A stretch of 64,000 bases of DNA from CAHJXF01 sp038240015. GTDB lineage: Bacteria > Pseudomonadota > Gammaproteobacteria > Burkholderiales > Burkholderiaceae_D. A program made the position numbers and the translations under genes. The notes beneath the pieces are model-generated. The model did not search any database. It saw only the letters and a list, made by a program, of their open reading frames with translations, and was not told where the DNA came from. Shown piece by piece: positions 1 through 8,942 of this stretch; within the stretch, counting starts at the first letter, position 1; every line of letters starts with the position of its first letter. The stretch covers positions 1 through 64,000 of the forward strand of contig JBBSEF010000003.1 of NCBI GenBank assembly GCA_038240015.1, written 5' to 3'.

Positions 1-1
1 G

Positions 2-490
2 ATCGTGTTGTCCCGCAAACGGGCCGGCGAAGGCCTGTTCCCGGCCATCGACCCGCTGCAGTCGAACTCCAAGATGGCCACGCCTGGGATCGTCGGTGAG
101 CGCCACTATGCGCTCGCGCAGGAGATCCGGCGCACCCTGGCGCAGTACGCCGACCTGAAGGACATCATCGCGATGCTCGGCCTGGAGCAGTTGTCGCCGG
201 CCGACCGCGACGTCGTCGCGCGTGCGCGCCGTCTCGAGCGCTTCTTGACCCAGCCCTTCTTTACCACCGAGCAGTTCACCGGCCTGCAAGGCAAGCTGGT
301 CAGCCTGGCCGACGCGCTCGATGGTTGCGAGCGCATCCTGCGCGACGAGTTCAAGGACCGGCCCGAAAGCGCGCTGTACATGATCGGCGCGATCTCGGAA
401 GTGAAGACGGACGCAAAGGCCGACGAAGCAACGCAGGGCGCCAACGCGCCGGCAGCAATCGCGCAGCCGGAGGCAGCCCATGCGCCTTAA
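2..490 (+). CDS. atpD: ATP synthase F1 beta subunit, N-type (3' part only)
   Basis: This is the last 162 residues of a catalytic F1 beta subunit; the gene begins before the window. The frame opens at base 2 and reads through LFPAIDPLQSNSKM, a conserved beta-subunit block, and then the C-terminal helical domain with DIIAMLGLEQLSPADR and FLTQPFFTTEQFTG. It ends in an Ala-rich tail. It overlaps the epsilon gene by 11 bases. The beta, epsilon, AtpQ, AtpR, a, c, b, alpha, gamma order with no delta gene is the known layout of the N-type ATPase (atpDCQRBEFAG), a laterally spread second ATPase. The identification is firm; N-type is inferred from the operon. Confidence 0.95.
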   Translation: MVLSRKRAGEGLFPAIDPLQSNSKMATPGIVGERHYALAQEIRRTLAQYADLKDIIAMLGLEQLSPADRDVVARARRLERFLTQPFFTTEQFTGLQGKLVSLADALDGCERILRDEFKDRPESALYMIGAISEVKTDAKADEATQGANAPAAIAQPEAAHAP

Positions 491-869
491 GGTGTTGCTA
501 CCGTTCCGGGTCTTCGTCGACAAGACCGACGTGTCGCGCATCGTCGCCGAAACGCGCGAGGGATCGTTCGGCCTGCTGCCGCGCCGGCGCGACTGCGTCG
601 CCGCCTTGGTGCCGGGCATCCTGACCTACGAGAGCGAAGCGGACGGCGAAGTCTTCGTCGCCGTCGATGAAGGCGTCCTAGTCAAGATCGGAGACGAGGT
701 GCGGGTGTCGGTGCGGCGTGCGTCGGGCGGCACCGACCTGGCCAGCCTGCGCGAAGCGGTGCGGCGCGACTACCTGACGCTGGATGCGCTGGAACTGGGC
801 GCACGTGCGGCCACTCAGAAGCTGGAGAGCGGTTTCGTCGGCCGCTTCGCGAGGTTCCATGGTGAATGA
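480..869 (+). CDS. atpC: ATP synthase F1 epsilon subunit, N-type
   Basis: This 129-residue protein is the epsilon subunit of the central stalk of an N-type ATPase. The N-terminal beta-sandwich is recognisable from MRLKVLLPFRVF, the block EGSFGLLPRRRDCVAALVPG and the repeated FVAVDEGVLVKIGDEV pattern; the C-terminal part is helical and short. The start overlaps the end of atpD, and its own stop overlaps the atpQ start, so translation is probably coupled. Epsilon of N-type operons is usually annotated as an alternate F1 epsilon; the length fits. Confidence 0.9.
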   Translation: MRLKVLLPFRVFVDKTDVSRIVAETREGSFGLLPRRRDCVAALVPGILTYESEADGEVFVAVDEGVLVKIGDEVRVSVRRASGGTDLASLREAVRRDYLTLDALELGARAATQKLESGFVGRFARFHGE

Positions 870-1194
870 CCCGACTCCGTCCGACTTGATGGCCAAGCAA
901 GTTGGCGCCAAGGCTGAACGCAAGTTGCGCGCGCGCCGCGACGGCGCACCGGGCGTTTGGTCGGGTCTCGGCATGATGGGCTTGATCGGCTGGTCGGTCG
1001 TGGTGCCGACCCTGGCGGGCGCGGCACTGGGGCTCTGGCTCGATTCGCATCATCCCGGCGCACATCCCTGGTCGCTGGCCTTGCTGATGGCCGGCCTGGT
1101 GCTCGGCTGCCTGAACGCCTGGCGCTGGGTGGCCGAGCAGGACCGCGCGATGCACGAGGCCGATCGCCCCGCCGATCGCAAGGCCGACGACTGA
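859..1194 (+). CDS. atpQ: N-ATPase accessory membrane protein AtpQ (AtpI/AtpZ-like)
   Basis: This is a 111-residue protein with a charged N-terminal tail (MVNDPTPSDLMAKQVGAKAE) and two membrane helices, roughly residues 33-57 and 66-87. This is the pattern of the AtpI/AtpZ family, putative ion-transport helpers found in the third position of N-ATPase operons. I chose the ATG at 859 because it overlaps the epsilon stop and gives the family-typical length; a longer frame upstream lies inside atpC. Its function in N-ATPases is thought to be assembly or Mg/Ca transport, which the sequence alone cannot settle. Confidence 0.85.
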   Translation: MVNDPTPSDLMAKQVGAKAERKLRARRDGAPGVWSGLGMMGLIGWSVVVPTLAGAALGLWLDSHHPGAHPWSLALLMAGLVLGCLNAWRWVAEQDRAMHEADRPADRKADD

Positions 1195-1611
1195 GTGGCG
1201 ATGAACGACATGCTCGCACTGATGTTCGCCGGCACTGCCGGGGGCTTGCTGGGCCTGCTCTTTTTCGGGGGCTTGTGGTGGACCGTGCGTCGGGCGGTCG
1301 ATTCGCCCCGGCCGGCGCTGTGGGTCGGGGGCAGCCTGCTGTTGCGCATGGTGTGTGTCGCCACTGGATTCGTCGTTGTCTCCGCGGGAGATTGGCGCAG
1401 GTTGCTGTCGTGCCTGTTCGGATTCTGGGCTGCCCGCTGTCTGGTTGTTCGTTTGACCACTCGTCTGGTGGCGGAACCCTCGGCCGCGTCACGCCTCTCA
1501 CTTGAGTTGGCGAATGACCGCTCCCGCGTCACGTCAACCCTCGCGGAGGAGCGCGCGCAAAGCGGCAGGTCCAAGTGCGCCATGAAGTGCGACCGCGGCG
1601 ACGTCGGATGA
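1195..1611 (+). CDS. atpR: N-ATPase subunit AtpR, with atypical C-terminal extension
   Basis: The first 95 or so residues match AtpR, a small membrane protein unique to N-ATPase operons. Helix 1 is near LALMFAGTAGGLLGLLFFGG, followed by WWTVRRAV, helix 2 with RMVCVATGFVVVSAGDW, and helix 3 with LLSCLFGFWAARCLVVRLT. AtpR is proposed to interact with the c ring through conserved polar residues. The remaining 40 residues are hydrophilic and unlike the family, which normally stops soon after helix 3. The start is a GTG directly after the atpQ stop, with an in-frame ATG six bases on. The odd tail leads into a stretch with foreign debris before atpB, so the 3' end of this gene may have been rearranged. 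Confidence 0.8.
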   Translation: MAMNDMLALMFAGTAGGLLGLLFFGGLWWTVRRAVDSPRPALWVGGSLLLRMVCVATGFVVVSAGDWRRLLSCLFGFWAARCLVVRLTTRLVAEPSAASRLSLELANDRSRVTSTLAEERAQSGRSKCAMKCDRGDVG

Positions 1612-1644
1612 GTTGGAGATTCGAATCAAAGCGAGGGACTCCAA

Positions 1645-1755
1645 ATGCAGATCCAGATCAACACCGACAACCACATTGACGGCAACGAAGCACTGCTCGC
1701 GCGGCTTGACGATCACCGTCGCCATCCGATTGAAGGCCGGACGGCCCCGACCTGA
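1645..1755 (+). pseudogene. Truncated ribosome-hibernation factor (HPF/RaiA family) fragment inside the ATPase operon
   Basis: A 36-codon frame begins MQIQINTDNHIDGNEALLAR, which is the N-terminus typical of a Burkholderiales HPF/RaiA-like ribosome-associated protein of about 100 residues. The match fades after about residue 20 and a stop follows at codon 37. A purine-rich GCGAGGGAC lies just upstream and could serve as a ribosome binding site. It sits in the 150-base gap between atpR and atpB, where intact N-ATPase operons have almost no spacer. I read it as a remnant left by recombination rather than as a working gene. The family call rests on memory of the N-terminal motif. Confidence 0.6.
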
Positions 1756-1761
1756 TCCGCC

Positions 1762-2460
1762 ATGCGCCTCGGCCCCGATCAACTGGTCTTCTGGCAGCAC
1801 GGACTGTTCAAGCTCAACGGCACCATCGTGTTCACGTGGGCCTTGATGGCCTTGCTGGTGCTCGGCTCGATGCTGATCACGCGCAAGCTCTCAACCGAGC
1901 ACCAGCGCTCGCGCTGGCAGAACCTGCTGGAGATCGTCGTCACCGGCATCACGCAGCAGATCCGCGAAGTGGGCCTTGAGCGGCCCGAGCGCTACCTCGC
2001 CTTCCTGGGCACGCTGTTCCTGTTCGTCGCCGCCGCCGCACTAATGACCGTCGTCCCCGGCTACGAGCCGCCTACCGGATCGCTGTCGACTACCGTCGCG
2101 CTAGCATTGTGTGTCTTCGTCGCGGTGCCGCTGTTCGGCATCCGCCAACAGGGTTTGGGGGGTTACCTGAAATCCTACCTCCAACCGACCTTCATCATGC
2201 TGCCGTTCAACATCATCAGCGAACTCTCGCGCACGCTGGCACTGGCGGTGCGCTTATTCGGCAACATGATGAGCGGCGCCATGATCGTCGGCATCCTGCT
2301 GACCATCACACCGTTTCTCTTCCCGGTGGTTATGACGCTGCTCGGCCTGCTGACCGGCATGGTGCAGGCGTACATCTTCAGCATCCTCGCAGCCGTCTAC
2401 CTCGCCGCCGCGACGCGTCCGGCGCCGCAGTCAAGCCAACCTGCCGCGGCCACAAGCTGA
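1762..2460 (+). CDS. atpB: ATP synthase Fo subunit a, N-type
   Basis: This 232-residue polytopic membrane protein forms the ion half-channels against the c ring. It has five or so hydrophobic helices. The essential arginine is in LALAVRLFGNMMSG, and the last helix ends with VQAYIFSILAAVYLAAA, both hallmarks of subunit a. The start MRLGPDQLVFW is typical of N-type a subunits. The gene follows the 150-base disturbed interval after atpR and precedes the c subunit by 18 bases. The protein looks intact. Confidence 0.93.
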   Translation: MRLGPDQLVFWQHGLFKLNGTIVFTWALMALLVLGSMLITRKLSTEHQRSRWQNLLEIVVTGITQQIREVGLERPERYLAFLGTLFLFVAAAALMTVVPGYEPPTGSLSTTVALALCVFVAVPLFGIRQQGLGGYLKSYLQPTFIMLPFNIISELSRTLALAVRLFGNMMSGAMIVGILLTITPFLFPVVMTLLGLLTGMVQAYIFSILAAVYLAAATRPAPQSSQPAAATS

Positions 2461-2478
2461 ATCGACTAGGAAAACTCC

Positions 2479-2760
2479 ATGGACAGTCTGACTCTCATCG
2501 CGATGATCTCGATCGTCATCGCCGGCATCACCACCGGCTTCGGAACCATGGGCCCGGCGCTGGCCGAAGGCCGTGCCGTGGCCACCGCGCTCACGGCGCT
2601 GGCTCAGCAGCCCGACGCGTCGGCGACGATCACGCGCACGCTCTTCGTCGGCCTGGCGATGATCGAATCGACAGCGATCTACTGCTTCGTGGTGTCGATG
2701 ATCCTGATCTTCGCCAACCCGTTCTGGAATGCGGCGGTCGCCCATGCGGCAGGCAAGTAG
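2479..2760 (+). CDS. atpE: ATP synthase Fo subunit c, N-type rotor subunit
   Basis: This 93-residue, two-helix protein is the rotor ring subunit. Helix 1 carries GTMGPALAEGRAVATAL and helix 2 carries GLAMIESTAIYCFVV; the loop between has AQQPDASA. Counting from Met1, the ion-binding carboxylate is Glu63, next to Ser64 and Tyr68. Helix 1 supplies a second carboxylate, Glu30, where Na-type c subunits have Gln. Two carboxylates per hairpin is known for N-type rings. Which ion is carried cannot be decided from sequence. Confidence 0.95.
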   Translation: MDSLTLIAMISIVIAGITTGFGTMGPALAEGRAVATALTALAQQPDASATITRTLFVGLAMIESTAIYCFVVSMILIFANPFWNAAVAHAAGK

Positions 2761-2763
2761 GCC

Positions 2764-3597
2764 ATGTTGATCGACTGGTTCACCGTCGGCGCGCAGGCGC
2801 TCAACTTCGTCGTCCTGGTCTGGCTGATGAAGCGCTTTCTCTACCAGCCGGTGCTGAATGCGATTGCAGCGCGCGAGAAGCGCATCGCCGACCAGATCGC
2901 CGACGCCGCCGCGAGGCAAGCGCAGGCGGCGACCGAACGCAAGACCTTCGAGGACAAGAACAAGGCCTTCGACCACCAGCGTGCCGACCTGCTGAGCAAA
3001 GCCACGGCAGACGCCAAGGCCGAAGGCCTGCGCCTTGCAGACGAGGCCCAGAAGGCAGCCGCTGCGCTGGCGGCGCAGCGCCAGCAGTCGCTGGCCACCC
3101 AGGCCGTGCACCTGCAGCAATTGATCGCCGGCCGTACAGTGCACGAGGTGTTCGCCGTCGCGCGCAAGACCTTGACCGATCTGGCGAACGTGGACCTGGA
3201 AGAACGCATGGTCGAGGTCTTCACGCGGCACTTGAGTGAACTGCCCGCCCCTGCCAAGGACCAGCTCGGGGCGGCGTTGAAGCAAAGCGAATCCGCCCTG
3301 GTGCGCAGCCACTTCGAGCTGGCTGCCGATCAGCGGACAGCGATCCAGAATGCTATCAACATGACCTTCTCTGCCGACGTGCCGTTGCGCTTCGACACTG
3401 CGGCCGATGCCGTCTGTGGCATCGAGTTGCGTGCCGGTGGGCAGAAGCTGGCCTGGACCATCGCCGAGTACCTGCGCGATTTCGAGCGCCACGTGGCCGC
3501 GCTGCTGGCGCCCGCAGCGACGCCGGTCCCCAAGAGCACCGATGCACCCCAAGCAGGTGCCGCGCCGGCGCCTCGCGCCGACCCAGTCGCCGCATGA
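2764..3597 (+). CDS. atpF: ATP synthase Fo subunit b, alternate (b plus delta-like) form
   Basis: At 277 residues this is much longer than a normal b subunit. Residues 1-30 form the membrane anchor (QALNFVVLVWLMKRFLYQPV), followed by a long charged coiled coil rich in Ala, Lys and Glu up to about residue 125. The C-terminal part contains TFSADVPLRFDT and GIELRAGGQKLAW, which resemble the delta/OSCP C-terminal fold. This explains why N-ATPase operons lack a separate delta gene. A Pro/Ala tail follows. The stop overlaps the alpha start (ATGA). Confidence 0.9.
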   Translation: MLIDWFTVGAQALNFVVLVWLMKRFLYQPVLNAIAAREKRIADQIADAAARQAQAATERKTFEDKNKAFDHQRADLLSKATADAKAEGLRLADEAQKAAAALAAQRQQSLATQAVHLQQLIAGRTVHEVFAVARKTLTDLANVDLEERMVEVFTRHLSELPAPAKDQLGAALKQSESALVRSHFELAADQRTAIQNAINMTFSADVPLRFDTAADAVCGIELRAGGQKLAWTIAEYLRDFERHVAALLAPAATPVPKSTDAPQAGAAPAPRADPVAA

Positions 3598-5213
3598 GTA
3601 CAGTGCACGACACGTTGCGGGGCTCGGAGGAAGGCGGCGTCACCGAGAAAGTGGCCGACCGCGGCTTCGCTGCGAGCGCGCTCGATCGCGGCTTCGCCGC
3701 GCTGGCTCAGGCGCGTGCCGCGTTCGCGCCCGCGCTCGTGCCGCGCGAAGTCGGCACCATCACGCAGGTGACCACGGGCATCGCCCGCGTCAGCGGACTG
3801 CCCGGCGCCGGCTTCGATGAACTGCTGACTTTCCCCGGTGACTTGGCCGGCATCGCGTTCAACGTCGACGAACACGAGCTCGGCGTCGTGCTGCTGGGTG
3901 AGTACTGGCACCTGCAGGCCGGCGACGAGGTGCGCCGCACCGGGCGCGTGATGGACGTGGTCATCGGCCCGGCGCTGCTGGGGCGTGTCATCGACCCGCT
4001 CGGCCGCGCGCTCGACGGTCTCGGTCCCATCGATGCGACAGCGCGGCTGCCGATCGAGCGACCCGCCGCCGCCATCATGGACCGTGCGCCGGTCGACGTG
4101 CCGCTGCAGACCGGCCTGAAGGTCATCGACGCGCTGATTCCCGTCGGCCGCGGCCAGCGCGAACTGATCCTCGGCGACCGCCAGACCGGCAAGACCGCGA
4201 TCGCGCTCGACACCATCCTCAACCAGCGCGGGCAGGACGTGATCTGCGTCTACTGCGCCATCGGGCAGCGCGCGTCGGCGGTGGCCAAGGCGGTCGCGAC
4301 GCTGCGCAACAAGGGGGCGATGGACTACACCGTGGTCGTCGTCACCGAAGGCAATCAGCCACCGGGCCTGGCATACATCACGCCGTATGCGGCGACGAGC
4401 ATTGCCGAGCACTTCATGGAAGCTGGCCGGGACGTGCTGATCGTCTACGACGACCTCACCCAGCATGCACGCGCCTACCGCGAGCTGTCGCTGCTGCTGC
4501 GCCGGCCGCCGGGGCGCGAGGCTTTCCCGGGTGACATCTTCTACATCCATTCGCGGCTGCTCGAACGGTCGACGCATCTGAGCCCTGAACGCGGCGGCGG
4601 CTCGCTCACCGCGCTGCCGATCATCGAGACCGAGGCCGAGGACATCTCGGCCTACATTCCCACCAACCTGATCTCGATCACCGACGGGCAGATCTACCTC
4701 TCTCCCTCTTTGTTCGAGCTGGGTGTGCTGCCGGCGGTGGACGTGGGAAAGTCCGTGTCGCGGGTCGGCGGCAAGGCGCAGCGCGGTCCCTTCCGCGCCG
4801 TGGCCGGTGACCTGAAGCTCGCCTACGCGCAGTTCGAGGAACTCGAGACCTTCTCGCGCTTCGGCGCGCGGCTCGACGACGCGACGCGCAAGACCATTGC
4901 GCACGGCCAGCGCATCCGCGCCTGCCTGAAGCAACCGCAGTTCGACCCCGTCGCGGTGCCAGCGCAGATCGCCCTCCTGCTGGCGCTGACGGCGGGCCTG
5001 TTCGACCCCGTGCCGCTGGCGCGCATGGCCGAGGCGCAGCGCGCTGTTCAGGACGCAGCGGCCCAGCTCGCTGCGCCGCTGCGGGAGCGCCTGCTCGGTG
5101 AGAACAAGCTGAACGACGAGGATCGCCGGGCCGTCACCGACATCGCCGGTGCAGCGCTGAAGGGCTTCTTGCCGAAGCCCGACGCCGAGCCTGCGACGAA
5201 AGTGGCTTCATGA
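3594..5213 (+). CDS. atpA: ATP synthase F1 alpha subunit, N-type
   Basis: This 539-residue non-catalytic nucleotide-binding subunit has the Walker A motif GDRQTGKT near residue 194, the alpha signature PPGREAFPGDIFYIHSRLLE near 303, and the C-terminal PAVDVGKSVSRVGGKAQ block. The first 35 residues are an unconserved extension common in N-type alpha subunits, ahead of the beta-barrel domain starting around VGTITQVTTGIARVSG. It overlaps atpF by four bases and is followed by a 58-base gap before the gamma gene. Nothing suggests damage. Confidence 0.96.
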   Translation: MSTVHDTLRGSEEGGVTEKVADRGFAASALDRGFAALAQARAAFAPALVPREVGTITQVTTGIARVSGLPGAGFDELLTFPGDLAGIAFNVDEHELGVVLLGEYWHLQAGDEVRRTGRVMDVVIGPALLGRVIDPLGRALDGLGPIDATARLPIERPAAAIMDRAPVDVPLQTGLKVIDALIPVGRGQRELILGDRQTGKTAIALDTILNQRGQDVICVYCAIGQRASAVAKAVATLRNKGAMDYTVVVVTEGNQPPGLAYITPYAATSIAEHFMEAGRDVLIVYDDLTQHARAYRELSLLLRRPPGREAFPGDIFYIHSRLLERSTHLSPERGGGSLTALPIIETEAEDISAYIPTNLISITDGQIYLSPSLFELGVLPAVDVGKSVSRVGGKAQRGPFRAVAGDLKLAYAQFEELETFSRFGARLDDATRKTIAHGQRIRACLKQPQFDPVAVPAQIALLLALTAGLFDPVPLARMAEAQRAVQDAAAQLAAPLRERLLGENKLNDEDRRAVTDIAGAALKGFLPKPDAEPATKVAS

Positions 5214-5271
5214 GCGCGCCAGGCCGTTCCCAAGCGTTCATCCCGCAGCGCGCAGCGCGGAGGGACGTCCC

Positions 5272-6162
5272 GTGAGCGACAGCATCGCGGCACTGAGGCG
5301 CAAGATCACCGGTGCCGGCGATCTGCACGCCGTGGTGCGGACGATGAAGGCGCTGGCGGCGTCGAGCATCGGCGACTACGAGCGCTCGATGCTCGCGCTC
5401 GCCGACTACGACCGCATGATCTCGCTCGGACTGGGTGAGTGCTTTCGACAAGCCCGGGCGGACCCTGCTGCCGCGCCCGAACGCGTGGAGACAGGGGCGT
5501 CGGACCCGATCGGCGCCATCGTCTTCGGCTCGGACCAAGGGCTCGTGGGCCCCTTCAACGACGTGATCGCCGAGCATGCGATCAGCACCTTGGCGGCTCT
5601 GCCGGGTCGCGCCCAGGTCTGGGCCGTCGGCGAACGGGTCCAGGCGCGCCTGAAGGACGCGGGCCTGGACGTGTTTGACGCGTATGCCGTGCCGGGGTCG
5701 GTCGAGGCCATCGCGCCGCTCGTCGCGCAGATCCAGATCCACACCGAGGCGCGCCGCGCCAAGAACGGCATGACGCAGGTCCATGTCTTCCACAACCGGC
5801 CGCTGGCCGCGTCGCTGTACGAGCCGGTCGGCCAGCGCCTGTTGCCGCTCGACGCCGCTTGGCAGCAGAGCCTGACGGCCGTGCCCTGGCCCGGCAAGGT
5901 GGGGCCCGAAGTGATGGACCATGGCGCGACGACGCTGCGCGCGCTGATCCGCGAGTACCTGTTCATCTCGCTATTCCGCGCCTGCGCCGAATCGCTGGCG
6001 AGCGAGAACGCCAGCCGACTGGCAGCGATGGAGCGCGCCGACCGCAACATCAAGGACCTGCTCGAACACCTGCATGGCCGCTTGCACGGCCTACGCCAGA
6101 GTTCGATCGACGAGGAGCTTTTCGACGTCACCGCGGGCTACGAAGCCCTGGCTCGGCCGTGA
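5272..6162 (+). CDS. atpG: ATP synthase F1 gamma subunit, N-type
   Basis: This 296-residue rotor shaft subunit has N- and C-terminal coiled-coil helices (SDSIAALRRKITGAGDLHAV; FRACAESLASENASRLAAME) around a Rossmann-like core with FGSDQGLVGPFND. I chose the GTG start because CGGAGGG lies at ribosome-binding distance and the family usually begins a few residues before the RRKI block. It ends the ATPase subunits; the next frame (acetate kinase remnant) begins with a GTG overlapping its stop. Confidence 0.93.
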   Translation: MSDSIAALRRKITGAGDLHAVVRTMKALAASSIGDYERSMLALADYDRMISLGLGECFRQARADPAAAPERVETGASDPIGAIVFGSDQGLVGPFNDVIAEHAISTLAALPGRAQVWAVGERVQARLKDAGLDVFDAYAVPGSVEAIAPLVAQIQIHTEARRAKNGMTQVHVFHNRPLAASLYEPVGQRLLPLDAAWQQSLTAVPWPGKVGPEVMDHGATTLRALIREYLFISLFRACAESLASENASRLAAMERADRNIKDLLEHLHGRLHGLRQSSIDEELFDVTAGYEALARP

Positions 6163-6762
6163 GCCCGCCGGGCCGCCCCAAGGGCGAACGCCGGAGTGCG
6201 CAGCAAGAAGGCTGCCTGAGGAATATCCTGACCCTCAACGTCGGCTCCTCAAGCATCAAGTTCCCGCTTTACCAGCGGGATCCGGCGCTGCGGCGCTTGT
6301 GGCGTGGCCAGATCGACCGCATCGGCTGCGCCGATGCAGCGATCGACGTCCAAGGATCGGACACAACGACCGGCAACGGACAGGGGTCCGTGCGGCATCG
6401 TATCGCCGACGGCACCTTCGACACGGCTGCCGTGGCGCTGCTGGCGTGGCTCGAGATGCAACCGGAATTCGGGTCGATCGCGGGCGTGGGGCACCGCGTC
6501 GTGTACGGCATGCAACACAGCGAGCCGGAACCCGTCGGCGACGAGCTGCTCAATGAACTGCCGCGAGCGCATCTGCGAAGCGCTCTCGCCTTTCTCGGCA
6601 TCGAGCTCGACGCGCAACGCAACGCGGTTCATGCGCCGCTGATATCCGCCGACAGCAGCCGTGTCCACGTGCGCGTGATGCAAACCGATGAAGACCTGAT
6701 GATTGCGCGCGCGGTTTCCCGTGAACTCGCGAACGCCGGTGTCACTGCGTCGGGGCCCGGTC

Positions 6763-6773
<11 letters not shown>
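6159..6773 (+). pseudogene. ackA: Internally deleted acetate kinase
   Basis: Acetate kinase (about 400 residues) makes ATP from acetyl phosphate, the product of phosphoketolase. Here only about 204 codons remain. The N-terminal third is recognisable from NILTLNVGSSSIKF and VGHRVVYG; the frame then jumps, after about NELPRAHLRSA, straight to the C-terminal block FLGIELDAQRNAVHAPLISA and TDEDLMIARAV. Roughly the middle 200 residues, with most of the nucleotide site, are missing without a frame break. It starts by GTGA overlap with atpG and overlaps the metal ATPase by 11 bases. An active enzyme is very unlikely. Confidence 0.85.
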
Positions 6774-8919
<2,146 letters not shown>

Positions 8920-8942
8920 GACGAACCCCGGATCCACTCGCC

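Noticed and set aside
3330..4934. A 534-codon open frame on the minus strand opposite the ATPase alpha gene
   Set aside because: It mirrors a well-conserved gene, shows no family motif, and is a by-product of high GC third positions.
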